From NCBI GenBank assembly GCA_018105865.1, contig CM030835.1, positions 21,713,024 through 21,777,023 on the forward strand: a stretch of DNA of 64,000 nucleotides, read 5' to 3'. Under the pieces are notes generated by a model. That model was not told the DNA's origin. It did no database searches and saw only the letters and a program-made list of their open reading frames with translations. Positions 25,780-40,110 of the stretch are shown piece after piece (the first letter of the stretch is position 1; every line of letters starts with the position of its first letter). Origin of the DNA: Metaphire vulgaris (lineage: Eukaryota > Annelida > Clitellata > Crassiclitellata > Megascolecidae). The translations under genes and the position numbers were made by a program.

Positions 25780-26486
25780 TCTCTGCAAAGTTCACTGAAC
25801 AGTTGTGTATATCTCAGTAAAAAATTCAATGAAACAAAGTTTTCATTCAAAAGATTTCTTTCAAGAATGCTTCCTCCAAATGCAAATATAGAAAAACATA
25901 AGACATTTTGACGTGCTTTAAGAGAAAAGAGGAATACTGAGATTACAATAGAGAATCAATGTAACTGTAAACAATTTGATATAGAATCAAATTGTAATCA
26001 CTTCTTTGGATGAATTTAAGCATATATTACGTAATGTAGTGTAACACAATATTTATATAGCACCTTTTCTGAAGAATCACTCACCGCATGACAATAAAGA
26101 GAACAGTTTAAGCTGTTTCAAAGAGATGGCCATGGAATCAACAGTTGCTAAATTATGTATTCTGGGGTGAAGAGAATTCCAGAGGGCAACTGTGTCAAAA
26201 CCTTGTTTAAGGAATAAAAAGGTTCATCGTAAACACTTTGGCGAAGTTTAAGATGGCAAAACTATTAATCTCAGCGACATGATTAATATCATATTCTGTT
26301 TTTGCAATATGTTGCTGTTTTATCAATTTTAAAATTAATATCTGTCACTTTTGTATTAAGATTAATATTTTAGTTCAAAATGCTTCATGGTTCCTCAATT
26401 AGAGCACACATCTTCCTTTATCAGTTATTAAATGATCAACAATGCAGTCATTTCTTCCCTATGTTAGATGACCATGTGGTTTTTGG

Positions 26487-26554
26487 CACTAGGGTTAGGG
26501 TTAGGATTGATGACCAGGTAGATGACCAGATGTCCAAATCATGACCTGGTCATC
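26487..26554. repeat. TTAGGG run and inverted repeat, unit 2 copy
   Basis: The arms GATGACCAGGT (26509-26519) and its reverse complement (26544-26554) are intact. Confidence 0.6.
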
Positions 26555-28212
26555 AAATTCTGGTCACCAGATGAGTTCTATGTCTGTAATAACTTCAATT
26601 TCTAGATGTTTCCTCAAACAGCCATTACTGACTAAATTAATTAATTGTTCTCTTTTCTGTTTTCTCTAGATTTAATTTCCCACACTATTTGGATCATGCA
26701 TCATTATCCACAAATATCAACTTTCTTGTCCTTACTACTTATGCAAAATATAAACAGCATTTCTCTGAAATGCAACATGCACTTTTCACAAAATTCAGTG
26801 CAGCAGCACTCTCATCACACAGGAAGGCCACAGGAACTGCCCACTATTTGGCATTGAGTGACAGGTTGACATGAGAACACTGAAGTTAAGCATGTTGAGA
26901 ATGGTAAATTAGGACAATGGAGAAAGAACAGTGTTCATGTAAAGAATTCTTGAATGTAGTGACAAGGAAGATTCAGAAGTTGACCAATGTATAACAGGAT
27001 CAGCATGGAGAGCAAAGTGAAATAGCATTATACCTTATACAGGCTTCAACTCATCCTATCACAATTGTTTATATGTGAGGTAGATAACTTATTGAGCATC
27101 CCTCATATACAGTATTTTGAAAGTAACTGTTTGAAAAAGCCACATAACATATAAACGAAATGTTTACATAAATTAGGTGTTTAGATAGATTCTGGCATAT
27201 CTTTTGACAATAATTAATTTTAGAAGATGTTTATTTCCCTCACAGTTGGGAAACAGAAAATAACATAATGTAAACAAATATAGCAAAAATGAAATACTAG
27301 GGAGAACTCTTTAAAGTAGCAATTAAAACTGAAAAAGGTGATATTGCTTTCATACTCAATAGACTCTAGCAATCAGTAAAACACAAAGATTACTCTGTTA
27401 TTGTGTCAATTCAATGTGCATATTATTCACATCAAAATCTGTCACTGAGATCTATCACTTTCAATAGGTTTCATTTACTTGTTTAAATAGTAATGCAGCA
27501 ATGCACACCATCAGAGAACTAATCACACCTAACTCTGCATCCATTAAACAATGAATAAGGAATTCAGAAAGTGGCAACAAAGGAAACTTTTCCACTGAAA
27601 TGTCTGAGTTTAAAAAACCAGAAGAAAGCAGTAGATTGAGATTATTACATAGGATATTTTCATTATTTCAAATACAGAACTTATTCAAATACAATTTCCT
27701 CATCATGCTATTTGTTTTCAAAAGACCCACTGACTACTTTGTTTTTGCATTGAGGCATCATCTGCAGTATGTCATCTAACACTTCCTAATACCCAGGCAG
27801 AAGTTCCTATTAATGTCAGTCAAAATTCCAAAATACCTATTACTGGTATAAAGAGAACTTTGCCTACATAACTTCCAGTTCTAGTGTCTATGTAGCACAG
27901 GTATTAATTCCATAATTAAACCCTACAATATGTCCCAATGTATGGTGACAGAAAAATTCAAAATTTACTCTTCCTCATCATTCTTCATTTGATATTCAAC
28001 TTCTTTTTCATTTCAAAGCATATTAAGAATAAATTGCTAAGACAAAGTGTCACTGAACCAGGAAAGAAGTTTGCAACTAAACCCTTCTGGCTAATATAAA
28101 GTTTGACCAAAGCCACACTATTGTTAAAAGGTGATTCTAATTAAACAAATGAGGCCTCAGTTAAACCACATAAAATAACATGACAGAGAAGTTGCATTAA
28201 TTTACTTAAAGT

Positions 28213-28624
28213 TCAGATGACCATTTGGTTGAGAGGGTGAAGCAGGACAAACTTTGGGACACGTTGCCATAGAGCAGTAACATTTACAGATATCAAAGGC
28301 AGCAGCCTTAGCATTATGCGTCTTAGTTGCTTAAAGTAAGATTTACAGATATTTTGTGACTTTGTGGCCATGAAATAGCACTGATTTCTAAAGCCATTGA
28401 CCAAGTAACAGTCTGATAATAATAACTGCAACATGGAGGTGTTTGAAGCACAAAGCAAATAATAACTTGATGACACAACACAACAAATTTTTCGGTTCTT
28501 CGTGATTTTCAACACTTGGGTGCTGGACATGAGTGGATAGTTGCTTAAATTGTTGTTGCAATGGAAGAGGAACCCCATAGTTTTCAGTTACGGTTACAGT
28601 CTTACATATGCTAGCATTTAACAC
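28213..28624 (-). other. Overlapping open frames, unit 2 copy
   Basis: Counterpart of 17728-18139. One base difference within the downstream frame is synonymous in the HEEPK part (CAT versus CAC). This is weak evidence for coding because the copies are so recent. Confidence 0.2.
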
Positions 28625-29397
28625 CAGGAGATTGTGATTATCTGAGCATTAGACTAATCACTTGTTGTATTACCACATTAAACGAAAGAGAATTATAGGA
28701 CTAGGTTTCTTGCAAGCAGAACACATTTTCTTATAATATACTTAACTTTTTAGCATACTTTTTAAAACAACTAAAATTCTCCTCTTCATCGATAGTCAAT
28801 AATCGCTGCGGGGGCGTTTCCGAGTGATTCTTCCGAAGAGGCGCTATACAAATATTCTGTAATATTACATCACATTACTAAATGCTACAACATGATCAAA
28901 TGCTTTGAGAACGTTGTGCAAATAAATGTGCAAACATTATATTCAAAATAAAATTAATTCTATGCAATAATAGAATCCTAGTGTCTTGAAATACGTTTCA
29001 AAATCCAATCCACAAACGCTGAACGTAAGAAATAGTACAGCGCCACATAAATTTGTTCCTTTAATAGCTTCAGTAATATGCATCGCACAGTCAAAACATA
29101 ACAGCCTATTAAAACACTTGATTCGACACATTTTCCAGATAAAAACGATATCTATATTGGAGCTGAACAAATCTTACATAAATTTATTACAAATCTTACA
29201 TACATTTGTTGCCAATTTTGAGATTACCTCTTAAAATCAGTTTTCTATAAACGCACGAAATCCTTTGTCTTGCATATAAAATGGCGCACATCAGAATAGT
29301 TCCTAACAATGCACAAAGCTGGACAGGATGACCTTTGAATAGGCCTATAATGCCCTATATTCTTAGTTTTATAAGGTTCCTTCGTTTATTACAGTAA

Positions 29398-29580
<183 letters not shown>

Positions 29581-31406
29581 AGCTATCCAACGTAGTGTGG
29601 GGCAATTTACATATCGAATAAAATTGGAATTTGCAGCAGACAATAACTTTGTTACACTGGCTATAAAAATCCAAGAAGCGAGGAGAAACATTGGCCAATC
29701 GACATAGCGCCGTTGACCGATAAGTTAGAGAGCTTAACTATAACTTTCTATCTCACCTCTGCACAATGCTATCATTTGAAACACAGCAGTGACCACGACG
29801 AAGATCATTAGCCAACGAATTGCGAGGATTCCTTTCCCCATTGCAGATTCTATTCACTCGGACTGAATGGGCTGTCTACACTCAAGACAAATGACTCATG
29901 TGCAGCAACAGCCATTGTGAGTTCTAAATATTTCTTAGAAATATCGAGAACTGCTCTTATGTGCAAAATTTTATCTGTGAATTTAAAAATTAAACTGCGC
30001 GCATTAGAATTTCAAATCGACTGAACGCGAACTTCGCATGTAGCCACCGCAGATAACGGGTGGAGATAGATCAAGATACACCTGAGATAACCAGGTGAGC
30101 ATGCATTCCATTAAGTCCTCATACATTTAGGATTGACATTTCATTCTGATTTTTTCAGATAGTATTTCTGCAAAATTGTAAAAATATGAATTCTTTAGCG
30201 TGCAATTTGCTTTGTCTTACAGATATCTTAACTCTTTCGAAGCCTTTCCTATCATCTGCAATTATTCTTATATCCAATTTTCATCCGTTCATAAGAGCGT
30301 AATAGACCTACTAAGATAAAAGTCAGTATTCGAACAACATGCATGGTATGCTTAGCATTTGCGATTTCACACTGATGTCGTCAAGAAGTCTCATAATAGA
30401 AGAAACCGATGTTCTCAGATGTTTACAATCCTCTATGGCAGAATGTTGGAGATAATACATGTATATCATTGGATTAAACTTGACGTATCTTATAGTTATC
30501 CCAACCTCTGTCTTTGGGATCGTCCAATGCCCTGGTCTTCAAAGTTCGACCCGCCAAGGACTTTAACCCGGCCCGCGGCAAGAAATAAGTAACATGCGCA
30601 AATCTATTAAGCAATATACGGATATCTTTTTCCCCTAACACTAACCTTAGGCCTACATACAATGGGCAGTAGCTCCCCTAAAGTTGGAAAGTGGATAAGA
30701 TATCTTGTATATTGCACATCAGTGTTGTCAGATTGGCTAGTTTACACCCAAATTGGGCTAGCTAGTTTACAAAAATTTTGGCGGGCAATTTTTCATGTGC
30801 GATTTCTTTGGCTATGTTTGGCCATTTTTAGGTTGCTGGACTCTGACCGGTCGTAGTCACCTCACCCCGAACGGAAATGTTTGAAAACCTCTCTCTGATC
30901 AAGGGTGTACAATTGCGTCAACATGGCTTCTAATATCTTCTTATGGTTTTACAAATGTAATAGGGCTAACTTTCTTGACAGAAATTCGGCAATGTAACCT
31001 ATTTTATTTTAGAATTGGAATCGTATCTGAGGGTATCTCTCCTAAACGAAAACATGCCGATTGAAATTTGAAATTATTTTGGGTTGTTTCGCTCTCGAAA
31101 CGCGATATTAAGAAACAGGATGAAAGTAAATTACCTCAGAATATAGTAGTAGTTGTAGCAGTCAGCTCGTGGCTCTCACACCCTGCCTTGAGGGAACTCC
31201 TGTCTATAGGGATTGCATTCCAACCTCTCTTCTTAAATACCTTTTTAGGAAAGAACTAAACGAAAACATTTAAATATAGATGTTCTCGTTATCTTCGGGC
31301 TGCCACGAAAATAAATCGTTAATAATTCGCAATGTTTTTGCACTCTGACATTTCTTGTAACTTTGACAGAAATGTTTTTCTGAAATTTTGACATTTACAA
31401 ATCGAT

Positions 31407-31571
31407 GTCATGTCATGAAGCCGTCTTCGCTATATATGCGAAGGTTGGCTGCAACGCTGCTGAACAATAATTTTCCACTGGTCCCTTTTTTAGCTGCTTC
31501 CATTAGTGGAGCTCCTTAATTGAATTCATATTAGTCCATGTCGTAATGTTATCTATCCAGCTACATTTCAC
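31407..31571 (-). mobile_element. LINE 3'-end insertion, unit 3 copy
   Basis: The same insertion as 20970-21131 at the same site, with TTACAAATCGAT at 31395-31406 and 31572-31583. It is shared by units 2 and 3 only. Confidence 0.8.
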
Positions 31572-32211
31572 TTACAAATCGATTGTCGATTAAATTCTAT
31601 TAGGCTTTAATGTCACATAGAGATATTTGTTTTCGTGTCGTAACAAAAGCATTAAATCATGATCGACTGAGCATCTTTTCTGGATGAAGTAGGCCTATTG
31701 CTCGTGTTTTGATGCATTCAAATTATGTTTTAAAGAATAATTCGAAATATTCAAATCTGCTGCCCATAAATTACTTTTATAAGTCTTGCAGAAACATTTG
31801 CTTTTATGTCGTAACAAAACCTATAAATTATGTCTGAACATCTCTTAGGGCTTGAGTATTAGTCATGCTCTTCTACATTTGAATGTCTATGTTATAAGAA
31901 TAATAATATTCGTCTTTTCTATGTTAAATCTCTATCAAGACGGATGTTGTAATTGTCCGCTGTTCATAGCGATCGATACCGATTAATCAATCTATTGCTT
32001 CTATTCGCAACAACATGACCAAGATAGACACGTAGGTCTAATGAAGTGTGATGTAGCATGTGTATATACTATATAGCACCTCTGAATTAACTTCTATTCA
32101 GAGGCCCTCCAAGCTTTGGAGTGGCAAGATAAAATAGTCAGATTTTAGCATTCGCATTGAACATAGAGAGGAGTGAGAAGTGAGGCCAGAATGGATGGGG
32201 TCAACGCATAT

Positions 32212-32245
<34 letters not shown>

Positions 32246-32310
32246 CAGACACACAGACATACAGACAGAGACAGACAGACAGAGACAGACAGAGAGCGAG
32301 AGAGCGACAA
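32212..32310. repeat. (GA)n / (GACA)n microsatellite, unit 3
   Basis: Shortest of the three counterparts. Confidence 0.95.
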
Positions 32311-32524
32311 GTGACTGGACCACTCGTGGAAACGACCTGTCCTGAAAGACTGCTCCCATGACATGACTTGTAATAAAATAATAATGTAAAATAACTATTA
32401 CATTAGCATCGGTGACTGGCGTAGTTGTTTGGTAGTTAATTAAGCCTTTCTGACTTAAAAGACTGAAGCTGTTTAGCTGTTGAAATGGTAATCTACTGAA
32501 GATGTTTGTAATTGTGTCTAGATT

Positions 32525-32867
32525 AGAGGGGTCAATCCGCGACCCGCATGCGGCCCGCCAGCTGCTAATTGGTGGCCCGCAGAGATCTTTCCGAAAGAAA
32601 TTTTATTGGTCCAATTAAATTGTATGCATGCAATATTATTCAGCTGTTAATAAGACTTTTAATTCCTGTGTGTAAGTAAGTAAAATAGTAAATTACTTTT
32701 GAGTTATTGTTTAATTGTAACTGTTACCAGTAATTACCATTACGTGACTGCAGTGACTGTCACTTCTGTTGAAAACAATGTACAAAAAGGAAATAAAGAT
32801 TGCGTCCCTGCGCATGTTGATAAAAATCTATAATGGACCCTTGTCATAAAAGGCTGACCACCTCTGA
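32525..32867. mobile_element. hAT-type MITE, unit 3 copy
   Basis: The TCTAGATT direct repeat is at 32517-32524 and 32868-32875. The right end has one change (CACCTCTG). Confidence 0.8.
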
Positions 32868-33381
32868 TCTAGATTAATAATTAATTAAAACGGAAATTAC
32901 TTAATAGATTCAGTTGCTAGTTTCCTGTTTTCAGTGTTTGATTTGTTAAATTTTCAGGTGTAGAACTGGCGTCAGCCTTTGAGTGAAGACATCATAGGAG
33001 CTGATAGACTGTCTGTTGCTATATTCACTTTGACAAAGATTCAAGAATTACAGACAATTTAGAAGACAAAAACATCTACATGTGACTCTTCCAAACATGG
33101 CTTTGCATGGTATTCTCTTATTATCCATTATGTTGACATGTACAAAGAATGCTATATTATTTGCCATATTTTCTGAATAATTTCATATTCTTTATTGAAG
33201 TGGGGTCATTACTTGGCTTTCTACTGGTTTTTTATAATTAAATAGAATTGTCAATTGATATTTAGCTGTTTTTTCAACTTTAAACAGATGATTGATAGCC
33301 ATCGCTAGGTGATGAGCATTGTCATAATGAACTTGTTAGACTGGACAGTTCTAAGTTTCTTGACTGCATAAAGCATTTATA

Positions 33382-33615
33382 TCAAGGAAATACGTTTTTA
33401 CACCTTGAAAATGTTGGAATTTGACAGTCCTGTGAAGTTACTGTCAACACAAGGCCCAAAACGCCAAGAGGCATTGATGTAAACTTGGACGAAAAAGTGG
33501 GAGCCAAACCAATATACTGTACTTTTCCCTTCCCTATGGTTAGCCTGTCAAAAAATGGAGACCTGAGCCTAGAGACATAGCCTAATAGAAGTTTATTCCC
33601 ATGCCAAAACGACAT
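33382..33615 (-). other. Conserved unit frame, copy 3
   Basis: Counterpart of 12610-12843, closer to the unit 1 copy at its start and end but to the unit 2 copy in the middle (SSKFTSMPLGVLGLVL). Function unknown. Confidence 0.25.
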
Positions 33616-34313
33616 CTAAAACACTAAAAAAACTCCGGGCTTTGAAAGATATGTAGGCTAATCGGCAAGTCAAAACTAAATCACAAAATTTCATGTTAAG
33701 GAACATAAATCAGCAAAATAAGATTAACAAATTTAGTCAATGAAAAACCGCAAAACACTTCAACACATATAATGTCAAAGACAAACATTAATGAAAATGT
33801 CCACTGTTCAATGTAACTTCACTCTACGCTTCTTCTCCTCTGAAATCTGCTCGGCTGTCTAATTTAAAGCACAAGATAGTCAATCTCTGGCGTCATTCAT
33901 CTCTGTCACTTCACTATCCTCGAACCGTCATTGGTCAAAGGCATTCCCAAACAAGGTTCTCTATGTATTATTACCATAAAATTGTCACTGTGATGCATGT
34001 AATAAGTAATAAACGCATCACCTGACAATGTTACAAAAGCAAACTCCATAATTGTTTCATTCAAATGACGTTTCTTAAGTGCCACTGACTTTGGACCACG
34101 CCAATAATAGCCACTGGAACTGGTATTGAAGGCAAATTACAGGTTTCATTCTAGAAAAACCCATTGGAGAGCAATGTATTAATATGATATTGACATTCAT
34201 CAACAATCTGTTCATTATAAGTACCGGTACTTGTTACAGGGAAACACAATCTAAAATTACTTTTTTACTTTAAGTTATTTTTTCTTCCAGTGATCATCCA
34301 GGTTTGGTTAATT

Positions 34314-34365
<52 letters not shown>

Positions 34366-34841
34366 TGGGCTAGTAACGATTAATTTAATTTTAATAGTTG
34401 TACACCTCGGAACCAGCAAAGTTACTGTCAAGACAGGACCTGAAACAACCAGTGAAACATCTTAAACAATTCAGTGCACAGCAGAATATAAAAGTGACCT
34501 AAACTCAGGACCAAATCACAAAACTTCATGCAAAGGTATAGAAACCATGAAAATTAGAGAAACAAATTTAGTCAATGAAAAAACTACAAAACATTCTGAT
34601 ACACTTAACGTAAAAGAAAATTTGTAGAAACTCAAATTCAATTTTTAATAGCAGTTAGTTAGAATTTAGACTTTCACTTTAAATGAATTTAAAATCAGCA
34701 AAGAAATCTTCACAAAACAAAATCAATTAAATAAATCAAAAGAACATTCAAAATATTAATTAATCATTTCAATTTGTCCAAACCATCTCCAACTGTTCCC
34801 TCTTACTTCATCTGCATTAGACTCTATTCCAAACTTATTGC

Positions 34842-36248
34842 TCAGTTCACTAATAACAAATCCTTCTTTAATTTTTCATTGCAAACAATTCCATGAAAAT
34901 CAGAATGAAAGATCAAATCCTGATATAAATCACTATCACCAAAGTGAAAAGGACAATGCTTTAGAAAATGAGTTTCTTCTACAAAAAGTTCATCGCAAAA
35001 TCCACATCCAAATGGTTTAACAGCAAAGCAAGGTTTCTTTTCTTGTTTATTCCTAATCATACCAACAGATTTTTCTCCAGCATCAATATATTTAAAATGC
35101 TTCAATCCACAAACTTCATAAGATGAATTCTCAGAAATTCTGTGGTGATTAGCACATTGTAGCTTTTGTCCAGTGTGTATTCTGCAATGCTTCTTCATAT
35201 CCTGTCTTCGACTGAATGCTTTGCTGCAAACATGACAACTGTAAGGTTTCTTTCCATTGTGACTTCTTTCATGAACCTTAAGATGACTTATTTGATTGAA
35301 TGCCTTGGTGCATATTTTACAAACGTATGGCTTCTCCCCAGAATGAATTCTTTCATGACTTTTAAGATGACCTTTTCGAATGAATGCCTTGGTGCATATT
35401 TTACAAAAATATGGCTTTTCTCCTGTATGAATTCTTTCATGATCCTTAAGATTATTCAATTGGCTGAATGCCTTTGAGCATATTTTACAAACATATGGCT
35501 TTTCTCCGGAATGAATTGTTTGATGAACTTTAAGACTGTGTAATTGACTGAATGTTTTTTCACATATTTTACAAGCATATGGCTTCTCCCCAGTATGAAT
35601 TCTTTCATGACGTTTAAGATCTCTTTTATGATTGAATGCCTTACTGCATGTTTTACATATATATGGAATTTCTCCAGAATGAATTCTTTCATGCACCTTA
35701 AGACGGCCTATCTGGTTGAATGCCTTTGAGCATATTTTACAAACATATGGCTTTTCTCCGGAATGAATTGTTTCATGAACTTTAAGACTGTGTAAATGAC
35801 TGAATGTTTTTTCACATATTTTACAAGCAAATGGCTTCTCCCCAGTATGAATTCTTTCATGACGTTTAAGATCTCTTTTTTGATTGAATGCCTTACTGCA
35901 TGTTTTACATATATATGGCTTTTCTCCAGAATGAATTCTTTCATGCGCCTTAATATTGTGCAATTGCTTGAATGCCTTTGTGCATATTTTACAAATATAT
36001 GGCTTTTCTCCAGAATGAGTTCTTTCGTGAGCCTTAAGACTGGTCGAATGAGTAAATGTTTTTTCACATAATTTGCAAACATATGGTTTCTCACCAGTAT
36101 GAATTCTTTCGTGATCTTTAAGACGATCTTTTCGAAAGAATGTCTTGCCACATATTTTACATTCAAATGGTTTTGCTCCAGTAGGAATGCTTTCATGAAT
36201 TTTAAGTGTACTTGTGCAAGTGAATGTCTTGCCATATATATTTTCCAT
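34842..36248 (-). CDS. C2H2 zinc-finger protein 3 (finger exon, 12 fingers)
   Basis: Third paralogue, 468 codons from the ATG. The extra 84 residues equal exactly three 28-residue fingers. It has the same degenerate start (MENIYGKTFTC), twelve regular fingers joined by TGEKP/SGEKP-type linkers (one GEIP), and the same C-terminal FGCGFC knuckle. Contact residues (-1,2,3,6) by finger: RDRD, HTSA, QHNA, QRDR, HHSV, QGRV, HRDR, QHSV, QNND, RGHS, QSHV, RQDK. Only some match copies 1 and 2, mainly the QRDR/HHSV/HRDR types and the last two, so target specificity has probably shifted. An in-frame stop and a candidate acceptor lie just upstream, as in the other copies. All regular fingers look complete. 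Confidence 0.9.
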   Translation of the reverse strand: MENIYGKTFTCTSTLKIHESIPTGAKPFECKICGKTFFRKDRLKDHERIHTGEKPYVCKLCEKTFTHSTSLKAHERTHSGEKPYICKICTKAFKQLHNIKAHERIHSGEKPYICKTCSKAFNQKRDLKRHERIHTGEKPFACKICEKTFSHLHSLKVHETIHSGEKPYVCKICSKAFNQIGRLKVHERIHSGEIPYICKTCSKAFNHKRDLKRHERIHTGEKPYACKICEKTFSQLHSLKVHQTIHSGEKPYVCKICSKAFSQLNNLKDHERIHTGEKPYFCKICTKAFIRKGHLKSHERIHSGEKPYVCKICTKAFNQISHLKVHERSHNGKKPYSCHVCSKAFSRRQDMKKHCRIHTGQKLQCANHHRISENSSYEVCGLKHFKYIDAGEKSVGMIRNKQEKKPCFAVKPFGCGFCDELFVEETHFLKHCPFHFGDSDLYQDLIFHSDFHGIVCNEKLKKDLLLVN

Positions 36249-36980
36249 TCTCTGCAAAGTTCACTGAACAGTTGTGTATATCTCAGTAAAAAATTCAATG
36301 AAACAAAGTTTTCATTCAAATGATTTCTTTCAAGAATGCTTCCTCCAAATGCAAATATAGGAAAACATAAGACATTTGGACGTGCTTTAAGAGAAAAGAG
36401 GAATACTGAGATTACAATAGAGAATCAATGTAACTGTAAACAATTTGATATTGAATCATATTGTGATTACTTCTTTAGATGAATTTAAGCATATATTATG
36501 TAATGTAGTGTAACAGAATATTTATACAGCACCTCTTCTGAAGAATCACTCAGAAGTGCTTCCACTGCTATTACTGCAAGACAATAAAAGGAAAAGTTTA
36601 AGCTGATTCAAAGAAATGGCAATGGAATCAGCAGTTGCTAAATTATATGTATTCTGGGTGAAGGGAATTCCAGAGGGCAAATGATTCAAAACCTTTTTTA
36701 AGGAATAAAAAGGTTCATCGTAAACATTTTGGCGAAGTTTGAAATGGCAAAACTATTAAACTCAGCGACATGATTAATACCATAATCTGTTTTTCAATCT
36801 GTTGTTGAGATTGTCACTTTTGAATTAATATCTGTCACTTTTGTATTAAGATTAATATTATGGTTCTAAATGCTTCATGGTTCCTTAACTAGAGCACACA
36901 TCTTCCTTTATCTGTTCATAAATTATCAACAAAGCAGTCATTTCTTCCCTATGTTAGATGACCAAGAGACTTTTTCGGCA

Positions 36981-37046
36981 CTAGAGTTAGGGTTAGGATT
37001 GATGACCAGGTTGATGACCAGATGTCCAAATCATGACCTGGTCATC
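36981..37046. repeat. TTAGGG run and inverted repeat, unit 3 copy
   Basis: The arms are at 37001-37011 and 37036-37046. The adjacent TTAGGG run has one substitution. Confidence 0.6.
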
Positions 37047-38502
37047 AAATTCTGGTCACCAGATGAGTTCTATGTCTGTAATAACTTCAATTTCTAGATG
37101 TTTCCTCAAACAGCCATTACTGACTAAATTAATTAATTGTTCTCTTTTCTGTTTTCTCTAGATTTCATTTCCCACACTGTTTGGATCATGCATCATTATC
37201 CACAAATATCAACTTTCTTGTCCTTACTACTTATTCAAAATAAAAGCAGCATTTGTTTAAATTCAACATGCACTTTTTCACAAAATTCAGTGCAGCAGCA
37301 CTCTCATCACACAGGAACTTATACAACCTTCAACTCATCCTATCACAATTGTTTATAAGTCAGGTTGATAACTTATTAAGCATCCCTCATATACAGTATT
37401 TTGAAAGTAACTGTTTGAAAAAGCCACATAACATATAAACGAAATGTTTACATAAATTAGGTGTTTAGATAGATTCTGGCATATCTTTTGACAATAATTA
37501 ATTTTAGAAGATGTTTATTTCCCTCACAGTTGGGAAACAGAAAATAACATATTGTAAACAAATATAGCAAAAATGAAATACTAGGGAGAACTCTATAAAG
37601 TAGCAATTAAAACTGAAAAAGCCAATATTGCTTTTATACTCAATAGACTCTGGTAACCAGTAAAACACAAAGATTAGTCTGCCAGTGTAAATTCAATGTA
37701 CATATTATTCATATCAAAATCTGTCACTGAGATCTATCACTTATAATAGGTTTCATTTACTTGTTTAAATAGTAATGCAGCATTGGACAACATCAGAGAA
37801 CTAATCACACCTAACTCTGCATCCATTAAACAATGAATAAGTGAGTTCAGAAAATGGCAACAAAGGAAACTTATGGACTGAAATGTCTGAGTTTAAAAAA
37901 CCAGAAGAAAGCAGTAGATTGAGATTATTACATAGGATATTTTCATTATTTCAAATACAGAACTTATTCAAATACAATTTCCTCATCATGCTATTTGTTT
38001 TCAAAAGACCCACTGATTACTTTGTTTTTGCATTGAGGCATCATCTGCAGTATAAGTCATCTAACACTTCTTAATACCCAGGCAGAAGTTCCTATTAATG
38101 TCAGTCAAAATTCCAAAATACCTATTACTGGTATAAAGAGAACTTTGCCTGTAGACATAACTTCCAGTTCTAGTGTCTATGTATCACAGGTATTAATTAC
38201 ATAATTAAACCCTACAATATGTCCCAATGTATGGTGACAGAAAAATTCAAAATTTACTCTTCCTCATCATTCTTCATTTGATATTCAATTTCTTTTTCAT
38301 TTCAAAGCATATTAAGAATATATTGCTAAGACAAAGTGTCACTGAACCAGGAAAGAAGTTTGCAACTAAACCCTTCTGGCTAATATAAAATTTGAAAAAA
38401 AGCCACACTATTGTTAAAAGGTGATTCTAATTAAACAAATGAGGCCTCAGTTAAACCACATAAAATAACATGACAGAGAAGTTGCATTAATTTACTTTAA
38501 GT

Positions 38503-38915
38503 TCAGATGACCATTTGGTTGAGAGGGTGAAGCAAGACAAACTTTGGGACACATTGCCATAGAACAGTAACATTTACAGATATCAAAGGCAGCAGCCTTA
38601 GCATTATGCGTCTTAGTTGCTTAAAGTAAGATTTACAGATATTTGGTGACTTTGTGGCCATGAAATAGCACTGATTGCTAAAGCCATTGACCAAGTAACA
38701 GTCTGATAATAATAACTGCAACATGGAGGTGTTTGAAGCACAAAGCAAATAATAACTTGATGACACAACACAACAAATTTTTTCGGTTCTTCATGATTTT
38801 CAACACTTGGGTGCTGGACATGAGTGGATAGTTGCTTAAATTGTTGTTGCAATGGAAGAGGAACCCCATAGTTTTCAGTTATGGTTACAGTCTTACATAT
38901 GCTAGCATTTAACAC
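38503..38915 (-). other. Overlapping open frames, unit 3 copy, frameshifted
   Basis: Counterpart of 17728-18139. An additional T in the T-run near 38782 changes the frame after HEEPK, which argues against a required protein downstream of that point. Confidence 0.2.
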
Positions 38916-39455
38916 CAGGAGATTGTGATTATGAGCATTAGAAGAATCACTTGTTGTATTACCGTATTAAACGGAAGAGAATTATAAGACTACGTTTCTT
39001 CCAAGCAGAACAAATTTTCTTATAATATACTTAGTTTTTAGCATACTTTTTGAAACGACAGAAATTTATCCTCTTTATCGATAGTCAATAATCGCTGCGG
39101 GAGCGTTTCTGAATGATTCTTCCGAAGAGGCGCTATACAAATATTCTGTAATATTACATCACATTACTAAATGCTACAACATGATCAAATGCTTTGAGAA
39201 CGTTGTGCAAATAAATGTGCAAACATTATATTCAAAATAAAATAAATTCTATGCAATAATAGAATCCTAGTGTCTTGAAATACGTTTCAAAATCCAATCC
39301 ACAAACGCTGAACGTAAGAAATAGTACAGCGCCACATAAATTTGTTCCTTTAATAGCTTCAGTAATATGCATCGCACAGTCAAAACATAACAGCCTATTA
39401 AAACACTTGATTCGACAATTTTCCAGATAAAAACGATATCTGTATTGGAGCTGAA

Positions 39456-39566
39456 CAAATCTTACATAAATTTATTACAAATCTTACATACATTTATTAC
39501 AAATCTTACATAAATTTATTACAAATCTTACATACATTTATTACAAATCTTACATAAATTTGTTGC
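39456..39566. repeat. 22-bp tandem repeat expanded in unit 3
   Basis: The word CAAATCTTACATA recurs every 22 bases at 39456, 39478, 39500, 39522 and 39544. Units 1 and 2 have only two copies (18674 and 18696; about 29168 and 29190). Confidence 0.9.
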
Positions 39567-39749
39567 CAATTTTGAGATTACCTCTTAAAATCAGTTTTCT
39601 ATAAACGCACGAAATCCTTTGTCTCGCATATAAAATGGCGCACATCAGAATAGTTCCTAACAATGCACAAAGCTGGACAGGATGACCTTTGAATAGGCCT
39701 ATAATGCCTTATATTCTTAGTTTTATAAGGTTCCTCGTTTATTACAGTA

Positions 39750-39939
<190 letters not shown>

Positions 39940-40004
39940 CAATAATAAAATAATAAGGTTTGAATACTGTAATGTGGTCCATGAGCTAAGCTGGGAATAA
40001 ATTA

Positions 40005-40110
40005 AGGGCAGTGTTTATTCTAGGGCTTCTCTGGGAGTGGGTGTTTACCACAAAATTTGAAATCCCCCTAATTTTGACATTTTGGCAAGTAGCATGACCT
40101 CCCCAGTGTG
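40005..40110. repeat. Dispersed repeat, copy B (inverted relative to copy A)
   Basis: CAGTGTTTATTCTAGGG...TTTTGACATTTTGGCAAGTAGCATGACCTCC matches the reverse complement of 4985-5120, in two blocks with a divergent middle. Type unknown. The stretch from 40110 to 40370 shows nothing recognisable. Confidence 0.65.
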
